Shown here piece by piece: positions 8,275 through 17,073 of a DNA stretch of 64,000 nucleotides. The position numbers and the translations under genes were made by a program. How positions within the stretch are numbered: position 1 is the stretch's first letter; every line of letters begins with the position of its first letter. The stretch is from Bacillota bacterium (lineage in GTDB: Bacteria > Bacillota > Ch66): assembly GCA_013178045.1 (NCBI GenBank), contig JABLXP010000002.1, positions 124,001 through 188,000 on the forward strand. The letters are read 5' to 3'. The notes under the pieces were generated by a model. It had not been told where the DNA came from. It ran no database searches and worked only from the letters and a program-made list of their open reading frames with translations.

Positions 8275-8949
8275 TTGCACCAGCCAAGAATCGCTATTGA
8301 CGGGCCAGCCGGGGCCGGAAAAAGTACTGTCGCCAGGATTGTTGCCAAACGGCTGGGATATCTATATATTGATACGGGGGCTATGTACCGGGCCTTAACC
8401 CAAAAAGCCCTCCGGCTCGGGATCGATGTCCGGGACGCTGAAGTCTTGACTAAACTGGCGGAAGAGACGGAAATTGTCATGGTTAACCAGGGTGACTGCG
8501 GACAGCGGGTCCTTTGTGATGGAGAAGACGTGACTGACTTGATTAGAACTCCAGAAGTTTCGCAGCAGGTATCATGGGTGGCCATGGTGGAAGGAGTTCG
8601 TCGCCGTATGGTCATTCTGCAGCGGCGGCTGGCTGGGAACGGCGGGGTAGTCATGGATGGCCGGGATATTGGTAGTTTTGTCATTCCAGATGCTGAATAC
8701 AAGTTTTTTCTTACCGCTTCCATCGAAGAGAGGGCTGAACGTCGGCGGCGGGAACTGACCGCGAAGGGCTACGTGGTTGATCTGGAAGAATTACGCCGAG
8801 ATATTATGCAGCGGGATGAGTTAGACAGCCGGCGGGCTGTTGCCCCATTGAGACAAGCTCCTGATGCTGTTCTGATTGACACTACTGGTTTGTCAGTTGA
8901 AGAGGTGGTTGATAAGATTTTGACTTGTTGCCAAGGAGGAGAAGCTTAG
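8275..8949 (+). CDS. cmk: Cytidylate kinase
   Basis: A 224-aa (d)CMP kinase supplying CDP for nucleic acid and phospholipid synthesis. It has a P-loop, IDGPAGAGKST, at residues 8-18, then YIDTGAMYRALTQKAL, a BC-x12 CMP-binding segment, DGRDIGSFV and the LID region (RDELDSRRAVAPL). The length is typical. It starts at TTG 8275 behind GGGGAGTG. The stop codon overlaps the GTG start of plsC by one base, a gene pairing seen in many Clostridia. Confidence 0.96.
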   Translation: MHQPRIAIDGPAGAGKSTVARIVAKRLGYLYIDTGAMYRALTQKALRLGIDVRDAEVLTKLAEETEIVMVNQGDCGQRVLCDGEDVTDLIRTPEVSQQVSWVAMVEGVRRRMVILQRRLAGNGGVVMDGRDIGSFVIPDAEYKFFLTASIEERAERRRRELTAKGYVVDLEELRRDIMQRDELDSRRAVAPLRQAPDAVLIDTTGLSVEEVVDKILTCCQGGEA

Positions 8950-9566
8950 TGCTTTATGCCATATTGCGCCAAATACTGCGCTGGTTTTTCCGCTTGTGCT
9001 GCCGTTGGCGAGTAGAGGGGCTGGAGAATGTTCCCCCCCAGGGACCAGTTGTTGTGGTGTCCAACCACGTCAGTTGGTGGGATCCGGTGGTCGTGGGCTG
9101 CGCTTTGAACCGACCAGTGCATTTTATGGCGAAAGAAGAACTTTTCCAGATACCTGTTTTCGGCAGCCTTCTGGTGCGTCTGAACGCTTTCCCAGTGAAG
9201 CGTGGCCAACCCGATCGCCAGGCGATCCGTCATGCACTCCAGATTTTAGAAGATGGTAAAATTCTTGGCCTGTTCCCTGAAGGGACGCGGAGTAAGACGG
9301 GGGAATTGCAAAAACCCCATCCCGGGGCAGCGATGATCGCGCTGAAGGCACGTGCTCCGATCGTACCCGTGGCCTGTATTGAGACCCAACGACTTTTTGC
9401 TAAAGGATGGTTTCATCCTTTTACTGTTCGGATTGGGAAACCTTTGGTTTATAGTGACTACTTTGAGCAGAAACTAACCACGAAGACCCTGGAAGTAGTC
9501 AGTCAGGAGATCATGGACGAAATTGGCGCTTTGTTTGCAGGATTTGACCAGATAATCGCGAAGTAA
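8949..9566 (+). CDS. plsC: 1-acyl-sn-glycerol-3-phosphate acyltransferase
   Basis: A 205-aa peripheral membrane acyltransferase of the PlsC family, making phosphatidic acid from lysophosphatidic acid. An N-terminal hydrophobic/amphipathic helix (ILRQILRWFFRLCC) precedes the catalytic NHVSWWDP (HX4D, His40 and Asp45). FPEGTRSKTGEL, the glycerophosphate-binding motif, follows, then VPVACIETQRL. GTG 8949 was chosen because AAGGAGGAG lies 8 nt upstream and the preceding residues would only extend into cmk. It is translationally coupled to cmk. Confidence 0.93.
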   Translation: MLYAILRQILRWFFRLCCRWRVEGLENVPPQGPVVVVSNHVSWWDPVVVGCALNRPVHFMAKEELFQIPVFGSLLVRLNAFPVKRGQPDRQAIRHALQILEDGKILGLFPEGTRSKTGELQKPHPGAAMIALKARAPIVPVACIETQRLFAKGWFHPFTVRIGKPLVYSDYFEQKLTTKTLEVVSQEIMDEIGALFAGFDQIIAK

Positions 9567-9605
9567 ACTATTTGTTGACCAGTTTGGCAGGAGGGTTGAG
9601 GTTTA

Positions 9606-11675
9606 TTGGAGATTATTCGAGCCAGATCGGCGGGTTTTTGCGCCGGGGTGACCAAAGCGATCGAGTTAGCCCAGCGGGCAGCCAAACTGAGTGATGAACC
9701 TTTGTATTCGCTTGGGCCAATTGTTCATAATCATCAAGTTGTTGAAAAACTGGCTGCTCAGGGTGTGAAGGTGGTGCACGACCCAGCGGCGGTTCCCTCA
9801 GGCCGACTGCTGATCCGTTCACACGGCGTCTCGCCTGAGGTCTGGGAGGCAGCTCAGACCAGGGGTTTAACCTTGATCGATGCCACCTGTCCCCGGGTGC
9901 GTCGGGTTCAGGAACTGGCCCGTCAATTGACGCGAGAAGGGTATCAGGTGGTGGTTGTAGGTGAGGCTGAACATCCTGAGGTGATTGGCATCATCGGCTG
10001 GTCTGACAGCCAGGCGATCGTGATAAACGGGGTCGATCAGTTGGAGATGGTTCCGGCCAGTGCTCGCCTAGCGGTCATCAGTCAAACCACCTATCCGGAA
10101 GACAAGTACTTTCAGGTGGTCAGAGCCCTGGTCGAATGCTGTCATGAGCTCAGGGCTTACAATACAACATGTCCAGCGACGCGCGAACGCCAGGAGGCAG
10201 CTCTTGAGCTGGCTGGACAGGTCGATTTAATTATTGTCGTTGGTGATAGAGACAGCGCTAACACCCGTCAACTGACCAATCTGTGTCTCAGGTGTGGTAT
10301 TCCTGCCTACCAGGTAGAAACCGCGGACGAATTGGACCCCACCTGGTTTAACGGGGTTAAACGAGTGGGGTTAACTGCCGGGGCATCAACCCCAGAATGG
10401 ATCATTGAGGAGGTAAAAGAAAGAATGATGGAATTTAGTGAGGACAACGCTGCTGCTCAAGAACAGGTCAAAACTGATCTGGCACCAAACCTTGACCCGA
10501 AAATTGAGGAGCAAGATGCAGAAGAAGGGATGGATGCTCATTTTCAATCCTTTAAAGACATCAAACCGGGTGATATCATTACTGGGACGGTTGTCCAGGT
10601 CCGGGATGATGAAGTATTGGTCGATGTCGGCGGTAAATCAGAAGGAATTATCCCCTTAAAGGAACTTTCGGTTCGAAATTTGGCTTCTGCCCGTGATACT
10701 GTCCGGACAGGAGAAAAAATAGACGTTCTGGTGCTGCGGGTGGAAAATGACGAAGGTAATATGCTTCTTTCCAAGCGGCGGGCCGATCAGGCTAGGGCGT
10801 GGGACTGGCTGGAAGAGGCTTTTCAGTCGAAGAAAGAAATTACCGGTGAAGTGACACAGGTGGTTAAGGGTGGACTGCTGGTTGACGTGGGGGCCCGTGG
10901 ATTTGTACCGGCCTCGCAGATCGAGCGCAGTTACGTGGCTAATCTGGGAAATTATCTTGGCAAAACACTTCGTTTGCGGGTTATTGAACTTGACCGCAGC
11001 AAGAACAAGGTGGTCTTATCGCAAAAAGCCATTCTCGAGGATGAATACGCGCGTGCCCAGCAAGAGTTGTGGGAGAATATTGCTGAAGGGCAGGTCCGGC
11101 GCGGGATTGTCCGTCGGCTGACCAATTTCGGCGCATTTGTGGACTTGGGTGGAGCGGATGGTCTGCTCCACATTTCGGAGATGTCCTGGACCCACATTAA
11201 GCACCCCTCAGAAGTAGTCAAGGAAGGGGATGAAGTTGAGGTTCAGGTCTTGGCGGTTGATAAGGCCAAACAGAGGATTTCTCTTGGCCTAAAACAGGTG
11301 ACGCCCAGCCCGTGGCAGAAGGTTGAGGAAAAGTATGCGGTTGGCCAAATTGTTACCGGTAGAGTAATGCGGCTGGTGCCTTTCGGGGTGTTTGTGCAGC
11401 TTGAACCGGGGATTGAGGGGCTGGTGCATATTTCTCAACTTGCCGACCGGCGGGTGGGTAAGCCCGATGACGTAGTGCGGGTAGGCGAAGAGGTCAAGGT
11501 GAAAATCCTGGAAATCAAGCCGGCCGAACAGCGGATCAGCTTGAGCATCAGCCAGGCGAAAGCCGAAGCGCAGGCGGCGGAGTATCGGGAGTATTTAGAC
11601 AATCAACCCCCGGCCCCGATGGTAACCGTCCAGGAGGCCGTGGGTGAAATGAAATCGGGTGTGGATCAAAAGTAA
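9606..11675 (+). CDS. ispH-rpsA: Fusion: 4-hydroxy-3-methylbut-2-enyl diphosphate reductase (IspH) plus four-repeat ribosomal protein S1
   Basis: A 689-aa bifunctional protein. Residues 1 to about 285 are IspH, the [4Fe-4S] enzyme that ends the MEP isoprenoid pathway. The three cluster cysteines lie in SAGFCAGV (Cys12), DATCPRV (near 96) and NTTCPATRERQ (near 194), with the TSGASTPE-type motif present as TAGASTPEW. After a linker rich in Glu/Ala (about 286-315), four S1 RNA-binding repeats follow, starting near FKDIKPGDIITG, KEITGEVTQV, GQVRRGIVRRL and GQIVTGRVMRL. The fusion is known in several Clostridia. TTG 9606 has GGAGGG upstream. It links isoprenoid supply with a translation-initiation factor; fni, another isoprenoid gene, is 1 kb downstream. 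Confidence 0.95.
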   Translation: MEIIRARSAGFCAGVTKAIELAQRAAKLSDEPLYSLGPIVHNHQVVEKLAAQGVKVVHDPAAVPSGRLLIRSHGVSPEVWEAAQTRGLTLIDATCPRVRRVQELARQLTREGYQVVVVGEAEHPEVIGIIGWSDSQAIVINGVDQLEMVPASARLAVISQTTYPEDKYFQVVRALVECCHELRAYNTTCPATRERQEAALELAGQVDLIIVVGDRDSANTRQLTNLCLRCGIPAYQVETADELDPTWFNGVKRVGLTAGASTPEWIIEEVKERMMEFSEDNAAAQEQVKTDLAPNLDPKIEEQDAEEGMDAHFQSFKDIKPGDIITGTVVQVRDDEVLVDVGGKSEGIIPLKELSVRNLASARDTVRTGEKIDVLVLRVENDEGNMLLSKRRADQARAWDWLEEAFQSKKEITGEVTQVVKGGLLVDVGARGFVPASQIERSYVANLGNYLGKTLRLRVIELDRSKNKVVLSQKAILEDEYARAQQELWENIAEGQVRRGIVRRLTNFGAFVDLGGADGLLHISEMSWTHIKHPSEVVKEGDEVEVQVLAVDKAKQRISLGLKQVTPSPWQKVEEKYAVGQIVTGRVMRLVPFGVFVQLEPGIEGLVHISQLADRRVGKPDDVVRVGEEVKVKILEIKPAEQRISLSISQAKAEAQAAEYREYLDNQPPAPMVTVQEAVGEMKSGVDQK

Positions 11676-11742
11676 GCGTCTAAAAGAATAGACACTACAA
11701 CTAGGTAAACCAATCTTTTCAAGACCAGGAGGTGTTTTGCTG

Positions 11743-11955
11743 GTGCCCTTCTTTGATTTTAAGTGTGACAGCTGTGGACATCGTTTTACTGTGCGTGTAT
11801 CTAATCAAGAAAAAGAAAAAGTGACCTGCCCTGAATGTGGCGCCAGCCATCCGCGTCAAATCTTTACCCCATTTGCCATCGGTGGAAAGTCAGGGAGTGT
11901 GGCTGGACCAAGCGAAAGCTGTAGTGGTTGCAATCAGCGTGGTGGATTCGGTTGA
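11743..11955 (+). CDS. FmdB-family zinc ribbon protein
   Basis: A 70-aa small zinc-ribbon protein beginning MPFFDFKCDSCGH, the usual FmdB/CxxC_CxxC_SSSS start. The pairs CDSC and CPEC form the ribbon. The C-terminal half is Gly/Ser-rich, with another CSGC. Members are widespread and have no settled function; the name derives from a gene near formamidase. GTG 11743 gives the canonical N-terminus and is 10 nt from AGGAGG; TTG 11737 is too close. It is followed by a strong terminator, so it closes the cmk-ispH transcript. Confidence 0.88.
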   Translation: MPFFDFKCDSCGHRFTVRVSNQEKEKVTCPECGASHPRQIFTPFAIGGKSGSVAGPSESCSGCNQRGGFG

Positions 11956-11965
11956 GCGGTTTAGG

Positions 11966-11996
11966 ACCCGGCTGGTAGCCGGGTTTTCCTTTTTCT
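11966..11996 (+). terminator. Rho-independent terminator after the zinc ribbon gene
   Basis: A perfect 8-bp stem ACCCGGCT/AGCCGGGT (11966-11973, 11977-11984), 3-nt loop, then TTTTCCTTTTT. Confidence 0.93.
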
Positions 11997-12060
11997 AACC
12001 AAAGGAATTATTGTCCCCGATGTTGAAATTTAATATTCAGGGGAAGAACGGAGGTAGTAA

Positions 12061-12678
12061 ATGAAAGTCAGTGGGATAATCTTATCGGGGGGCAAAAGTT
12101 CCCGTATGCAGATGAATAAGGCTTTTTTAATCATTGACCGGGAAAGAATAATCGAGCATATTATCAGTGTGCTGCGGCAAATATTGAGGGAAATCGTGAT
12201 CGTGACCAATGAGCCGGAACTTTATGCGGGGCTAGGGGGAAAAGTGGTGTCGGATGTCATCCCCCAACAGGGCCCCTTGAGCGGTGTTCATGCCGGCCTC
12301 CTGGCGGCTTCTCATCAGCATGGGTTTGTGGTGGCTTGTGACATGCCTTTTGTCAGTGTTCAGTTAATTCAGTATCTCCTTGGTCAGACGACGGCTGAGG
12401 ACGACGTGGTTGTGCCCCGCCTTGGCCCTTATCTCCAACCTTTACACGCCGTATATTCTAAAAGATGTATTCCCGCGATTGAGGAGTGCCTCCACCATGA
12501 TATCCACAAGTTAACGGCTTTTTACTCTCGGGTTCGGGTAAAATATATTGAGGAAGAATTAATTCGTCAGTTGGCCGACCCCGATGAGGTGTTTTTTAAT
12601 GTAAATACCCCGGCAGATTACGAATTGGCATGCCAGTTGGTGCGACGGATTGAGAACAGGGGGAGCCATGAGAAATAG
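12061..12678 (+). CDS. mobA: Molybdenum cofactor guanylyltransferase
   Basis: A 205-aa nucleotidyltransferase that attaches GMP to molybdopterin, forming the bis-MGD cofactor used by formate dehydrogenase, which is encoded at 38.5 kb here. It has the N-terminal LSGGKSSRMQMNKAFL signature (GGxSxRMGxdK type with Gln-Met in place of Gly), VTNEP, QGPLSGVHAGLLA and VACDMPFV with the Mg-binding Asp. NVNTPADYE is near the C-terminus. ATG 12061 follows GGAGG. It overlaps fni by 11 nt. A related MobA-like enzyme of other specificity cannot be fully excluded. Confidence 0.85.
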   Translation: MKVSGIILSGGKSSRMQMNKAFLIIDRERIIEHIISVLRQILREIVIVTNEPELYAGLGGKVVSDVIPQQGPLSGVHAGLLAASHQHGFVVACDMPFVSVQLIQYLLGQTTAEDDVVVPRLGPYLQPLHAVYSKRCIPAIEECLHHDIHKLTAFYSRVRVKYIEEELIRQLADPDEVFFNVNTPADYELACQLVRRIENRGSHEK

Positions 12679-13729
12679 ACAGAAGCGTAAACTGGAGCAT
12701 ATTAAACACAGTTTAGCCTTGAACGATGGGCCAGAGACCAGTGGGTTCGGAGATGTCAGATTAATTCACCAGGCGGTGTCGGCCCTGGCTCTGGACGATG
12801 TGGACGTGAGCTGTAGTTTTCTTGGGAAAAAACTTAATCTTCCACTGATTATCAATGCCATTACCGGGGGAGTTAGGGAGGTCCTGGAGATCAACCGTGC
12901 CCTGGCGGAAATTGCCCGGTCCACCGGCGTGGCCATGGCAGTCGGTTCACAAACGGCGGCTTTAGAAGATGACCGGGTGCGGGAAACTTTTGACGTGGTG
13001 CGGGACGTAAATCCAGACGGGGTAATTCTGGCTAATGTAAGTGCCTTAACCCCGGTTGAACGGGCGATGCAGGCGATTGAAATGATTGAGGCTGATGGCC
13101 TGCAGGTTCACTTGAATATCCCGCAAGAGTTGGCCATGGACGAAGGCGATCGGGATTTTCGGGATATTATTCGGAATCTAACCGAGATCCTTCGCTTTTC
13201 ACCAGTGCCGGTCATTGTCAAAGAGGTTGGCTTCGGTATGTCCCGGGAGGCGATCACGCGGCTGTACGGATTAGGAGTGACCTACCTTGATGTAGCCGGA
13301 CAAGGGGGAACAAATTTTATTGCCATTGAAAGTCGGCGTGGTAATTCCCTGTTTGGGGAGGAGCTTTTGGCGTGGGGGATCCCGACCGCGGTCAGCCTGG
13401 CCGCAGCCGCCGATCTGAAGCTACCCCTGCACCTGATTGCTTCTGGCGGTATTCGCCAGGCCCTCGACATGGCCAAGGCTTTAGCATTGGGGGCGGAACT
13501 GGTTGGGGTCGCCGGGCACTATCTCAAGCTTCTGGTCCAGGGGTCACCGGAAATCCTGCAGGAACATATTCAGAAAACGGGTTATCAGTTGCGGTCAATC
13601 TTTTTGATGACTGGGGCCCGTAATCGAGCCGAGTTGCAGCAGTGTCCAATCGTAATTCTCGGACGTACGCGCGAATGGCTTGAGCAAAGAGGGGTGAACA
13701 CTGCAGCCCTGGCGAGACGGAATCGATAA
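12668..13729 (+). CDS. fni: Isopentenyl-diphosphate delta-isomerase, type 2 (FMN-dependent)
   Basis: A 353-aa TIM-barrel flavoprotein interconverting IPP and DMAPP. Features are RKLEHIKHSL at the N-terminus, LNLPLIINAITGG, MAVGSQTAALED, HLNIPQELAMDEGDRDF, KEVGFGMSREA, DVAGQGGTNF and ASGGIRQALDMAKALALGAE for FMN phosphate binding. ATG 12668 follows GGGGGAG; the gene begins inside the 3' end of mobA in another frame. It complements IspH at 9606 in isoprenoid supply for quinone and undecaprenyl synthesis. Confidence 0.95.
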   Translation: MRNRQKRKLEHIKHSLALNDGPETSGFGDVRLIHQAVSALALDDVDVSCSFLGKKLNLPLIINAITGGVREVLEINRALAEIARSTGVAMAVGSQTAALEDDRVRETFDVVRDVNPDGVILANVSALTPVERAMQAIEMIEADGLQVHLNIPQELAMDEGDRDFRDIIRNLTEILRFSPVPVIVKEVGFGMSREAITRLYGLGVTYLDVAGQGGTNFIAIESRRGNSLFGEELLAWGIPTAVSLAAAADLKLPLHLIASGGIRQALDMAKALALGAELVGVAGHYLKLLVQGSPEILQEHIQKTGYQLRSIFLMTGARNRAELQQCPIVILGRTREWLEQRGVNTAALARRNR

Positions 13730-13756
13730 TATCATTTGAACTTATATCATTTGAAC

Positions 13757-13785
13757 AAGTTGTTCCACAGGGGGCAACTTTTTTC
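13757..13785 (+). terminator. Rho-independent terminator after fni
   Basis: A 10-bp stem including two G-U pairs (13757-13766 with 13771-13780) and a 4-nt loop, followed by TTTTTT. A 13-bp direct repeat (atatcatttgaac) occurs just before it. Confidence 0.85.
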
Positions 13786-13917
13786 ATTCTCCCTTTTTTA
13801 CCTGCTTACGAGGGATTTTGCGGTGGTAAAAGCGGTAAACCAGTATTTACGGTATAGTTTTGGTGCTGCTCGGGCAAGATATAGTGAGAACACCTTGTTT
13901 GAAAGGAGAGAACTTTT

Positions 13918-14682
13918 ATGCCCAGGTTTCCTATCGGTATGTTAGCATTATTAATCATTTCGATCCTGGTTTACTTTGGCTTAGCCCACCGGGTTTTGGA
14001 CCGGATGCGCCTCAGTGATAAAGGGGCGCTGGGGGTAATCGCGGCGATGGTCGTGGGGAGTTTTATCACGCTCCCCCTTGGGGCGCGCGCTTCCATTAAT
14101 GTTGGTGGCGGCCTGGTGCCAATCGGTCTGGCTGTTTACGTCTTGAGCCGGGCGGGGACTACTAAGGAGTGGGTTCGCGCGCTGATCGCGGCCGCCGTCA
14201 CCGGGGTGGTGGTTTATTTCACGGGTCGTTTTCTGAGTGCCGAACCAGAAGGAATCTTCATTGATCCTCTATACATCTACCCACTGGTTGGTGGTCTTGT
14301 GGCCTATCTGGTCGGCAGATCACGCCGGACAGCCTTTATTGCCGCGGCCCTGGGCGTGCTGCTCCTGGATATAGGTCAGTACATCTATCTGCTGGCTACC
14401 GGCCTGCCCGGGCGGGTGGCCATCGGGGGGGCCGGGGCGTTTGACTCAATTGTCCTGGCCGGCCTGGTGGCAGTTCTACTGGCCGAGATCGTTGGCGAGG
14501 CCCGAGAACGAATTCAGGGTGGACCAGCCAGAGAGGGTCGTCCAGAGAAGCTCACCGACCGGCTGAAAGGATTTCGCCTGTCGCCCGAGCCGGGGCGGAA
14601 GCCACTGGTTGAACCCGACGCCGAAAAGAATAACCCTAATGAGACCCGAGAAAAAACGGCCGGAGGTGACAGAAATGCGTAA
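13918..14682 (+). CDS. DUF1614 family membrane protein
   Basis: A 254-aa polytopic membrane protein with about six hydrophobic helices in residues 5-205 (for example GMLALLIISILVYFG, ALGVIAAMVVGSFITL and SIVLAGLVAVLLAEIVG) and a charged cytoplasmic tail rich in Arg, Glu and Pro. The pattern fits DUF1614, whose function is unknown. ATG 13918 has GAAAGGAG upstream. The stop codon overlaps the spoIIP start by 8 nt, and the YIEGIA gene follows, so a sporulation-stage envelope role is inferred from neighbours. No sigma-factor site was clear. Confidence 0.75.
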   Translation: MPRFPIGMLALLIISILVYFGLAHRVLDRMRLSDKGALGVIAAMVVGSFITLPLGARASINVGGGLVPIGLAVYVLSRAGTTKEWVRALIAAAVTGVVVYFTGRFLSAEPEGIFIDPLYIYPLVGGLVAYLVGRSRRTAFIAAALGVLLLDIGQYIYLLATGLPGRVAIGGAGAFDSIVLAGLVAVLLAEIVGEARERIQGGPAREGRPEKLTDRLKGFRLSPEPGRKPLVEPDAEKNNPNETREKTAGGDRNA

Positions 14683-15910
14683 GTGCTTGACCAGTGTAAT
14701 GATCCTTCTGGGGGTTCTGGCCGTTCTTACCGTTGCCAGTTGGCAACAGGGATACCTACCTGAACCGGTGGCAGAGGCGATATCACCGGTGTTTAATTCC
14801 CTTGGTGTGATTGGAATGGGTAAGTACGAAATGGAACGGGATGATGGTCGGTACTATACCGTGATCGATTCCCGCGGGCGAGTACTGATGGAAACGGCGC
14901 TCCCGGTGTTTGTGGGAGACGAATACATCGCTGAGGATAACCGGCATTACCGGATCACCCAAATCCAGGGTGACACCGCCCAGGCGGAGTTGATTGGTTA
15001 CGAGGAAATTGCTTTGAGCCCAGAAGAGGAAGCTGCAGTTGCTGCTTTGGCCCAGACTGTAGAAGCGCGTGGTGGAGCCAAAGTCGGCATTTACCACACC
15101 CATGATGATGAAGCATATGTCCCCAGTGACGGTAAGGCCAGCATTAAAGGGGGCGGCGGCATTAAAGATGTGGCCGCGCAACTGCAAAAGGCCATCCAGG
15201 CCAAAGGGATAACTTGTGACCTGAATGATGCGTCCCATGCTCCCCATGATGCAAATGCCTATCACCGGTCGCGCCGAACGGCGATGGAATTAATGAGGAA
15301 GGCTCGACCGCAGATCTTGCTCGACGTTCACCGGGACGCGGTGCCCGCCAGGGCGTACCAGTCCAATGTCGGGGGACAGGATTGCACCAAAGTTAAGTTG
15401 GTGGTTGGCAGGCAGAATCCGCGGTATTCTGCGAACCTGAGTTTCGCGAAAAAGGTCAAGGCTGTGATGGACAAGACCCATCCAGGATTAAGTAAAGGGA
15501 TCTTTATTGGTCGCGGCAGTTATAACCAGGACCTCAGTCCAGCGGCACTGCTGATCGAGGTTGGCGCAGATAAGAACAGCAAAGATCAGGCGATGCGCGG
15601 GGTAACATTGTTTGCCGATGTGATCCCACAGGTGCTGGGAGTGGCAACTGCTGCCCCAGGAGCGCCAGGTGCGGCGGTTGGTCGGGTAGTTGATACTGGC
15701 GGCAGCGGCCGAGCGATCGCCTGGATACTGGGAATTCTTATCGTGGCGGGGGGCGCGTTTCTCCTCTTAAGTGCCGGCAACTGGCCAGGTGCAGTCGGTA
15801 AACTTCGTCAACTGGGTGGAAAAGAATGGGCTAATCTGCTGGGTAAGGTGCGGGTGCTTAGCCGCCGGGAGAGTTCATCCGATTCTACTGATGACCGGCA
15901 AGAGAAATGA
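14675..15910 (+). CDS. spoIIP: Stage II sporulation protein P
   Basis: A 411-aa membrane-anchored cell-wall amidase/endopeptidase of the SpoIID-SpoIIM-SpoIIP engulfment machine, active at the septal peptidoglycan. An N-terminal membrane segment (SVMILLGVLAVLTVASW) comes first. A linker leads to the catalytic domain from about residue 150, with GIYHTHDDEAYVPSDG, the DVHRDAVPARAYQ segment and AALLIEVGADKNS. A second hydrophobic helix near the C-terminus (ILGILIVAGGAFLLL) is followed by a basic tail. ATG 14675 sits behind GGAGGTG, overlapping the DUF1614 gene. The ATGA overlap at 15907 couples it to the YIEGIA gene. Confidence 0.93.
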   Translation: MRKCLTSVMILLGVLAVLTVASWQQGYLPEPVAEAISPVFNSLGVIGMGKYEMERDDGRYYTVIDSRGRVLMETALPVFVGDEYIAEDNRHYRITQIQGDTAQAELIGYEEIALSPEEEAAVAALAQTVEARGGAKVGIYHTHDDEAYVPSDGKASIKGGGGIKDVAAQLQKAIQAKGITCDLNDASHAPHDANAYHRSRRTAMELMRKARPQILLDVHRDAVPARAYQSNVGGQDCTKVKLVVGRQNPRYSANLSFAKKVKAVMDKTHPGLSKGIFIGRGSYNQDLSPAALLIEVGADKNSKDQAMRGVTLFADVIPQVLGVATAAPGAPGAAVGRVVDTGGSGRAIAWILGILIVAGGAFLLLSAGNWPGAVGKLRQLGGKEWANLLGKVRVLSRRESSSDSTDDRQEK

Positions 15911-16800
15911 TCCAGCAACACCTGGTTACTATTTCCGTGGGCATAATCCTGGGGGTACTGGCCAGATTGTATATGCTGCGGATTGATTACCGACAATATC
16001 CCAGTTATCCCCATGGTTTTGTGACTCATCTGTCGCTCGGCTTTATCGCGGCTGCCCTCGGGGCAGTCGCTGTGCCGGCTATCGCCAAACCCGATTACAC
16101 CGCGGTGACGTTCCTGGCCCTGGCTGCCCAGCAGTTCCGTGAAGTGCGGAACATTGAGCGCGAGACTCTCTCAAGATTGGATCAGATGGAATTAGTGCCG
16201 CGCGGGTTTGATTACATTGAGGGGATCGCCCGTGTTTTTGAAGCCCGCAATTATCTGGTGATGGCCACGGCCCTGGGGACCAGTCTGGCGACTTATTTCC
16301 TGGGCTGGGTACCAGGGGTGGTGACAGGAATTATCCTGATCCTGTTTTTCGGACGGCTGATGCGGGGCGAATGGGTCCGCGACATCGCCGAGGTGGTCCC
16401 CGGTCAGGTACACTTTGACGGGGCCTTTCTCAAAGTCAATCAAATCGTCATCATGAATGTCGGCCTGCCAGCGTTTCGGGAGAAAATACTAAAAGAGGGT
16501 CTGGGCGTGGTCCTCAAACCTAAAGATGATAACGCCCGAGCAACCCTCAATACAGTTGGTCAGCGCCAGGCCATTCTCCATGTGGCCGCGGCGTTACTTG
16601 GTTCAAAAAAAGAAATTGGCGAACCCGAGTTTAACCCGCTGGCCCGCAAAGATATTGACACTGGGGAAATCGCGATTTTCCTTCTGCCAAACGAGCCTGA
16701 CATCGAGTGTCTGGTGGAGGCCGTTGGTCGAGTGCCGGTTCTGGAAAGCGCAAAACGAATGCCCTTATCGACCCGGGTTAGCCGTTCGGCAGCTGACTGA
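15907..16800 (+). CDS. YIEGIA family membrane protein
   Basis: A 297-aa protein named for its signature, visible here as GFDYIEGIARVFEARNYL near residue 100. About four to five hydrophobic helices lie in residues 5-160 (HLSLGFIAAALGAVAVP, YFLGWVPGVVTGIILILFF), with a soluble C-terminal half. The family is restricted to spore-forming Firmicutes and has no defined biochemical role. It starts at the ATGA overlap with spoIIP, so is likely cotranslated. The next gene encodes its usual small partner. A function in the forespore or mother-cell envelope is an inference. Confidence 0.85.
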   Translation: MIQQHLVTISVGIILGVLARLYMLRIDYRQYPSYPHGFVTHLSLGFIAAALGAVAVPAIAKPDYTAVTFLALAAQQFREVRNIERETLSRLDQMELVPRGFDYIEGIARVFEARNYLVMATALGTSLATYFLGWVPGVVTGIILILFFGRLMRGEWVRDIAEVVPGQVHFDGAFLKVNQIVIMNVGLPAFREKILKEGLGVVLKPKDDNARATLNTVGQRQAILHVAAALLGSKKEIGEPEFNPLARKDIDTGEIAIFLLPNEPDIECLVEAVGRVPVLESAKRMPLSTRVSRSAAD

Positions 16801-16872
16801 GAGATACTCTGGAGGAACCACAAGCTAACAAACTATCCCTGATTAATAAGGATAGAAAAGAGTGGTGGAAGT

Positions 16873-17064
16873 ATGGAAGTGTTGATTAAAGATCAACTCC
16901 AGGCGGTGGTGACGCGTGAGCCGCACCTGGTTGGCGGCAGCGTGCCGGTGTTTATTGCCCGGGATGAGGAGGAACAAGAGCGTTTAGCCTTATACCTAAG
17001 TCGGATTTTGGGTGGAAATGTCCACGACCTGGAAAACGGGGTCTATCTTATTGTCAGACATTAG
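16873..17064 (+). CDS. Small partner of the YIEGIA protein (capping complex subunit type)
   Basis: A 63-aa soluble protein (MEVLIKDQLQAVVTREPHLV ... NGVYLIVRH). Database annotation calls homologues next to YIEGIA genes a capping complex subunit for YIEGIA; I recognise it by sequence style and position only. It has no transmembrane segment. A 6-bp hairpin (CTATCC/GGATAG, 16834-16856) precedes it and the ribosome binding site is weak. It is followed after 9 nt by two DUF3189 genes. Confidence 0.7.
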   Translation: MEVLIKDQLQAVVTREPHLVGGSVPVFIARDEEEQERLALYLSRILGGNVHDLENGVYLIVRH

Positions 17065-17073
17065 GAGCAACCG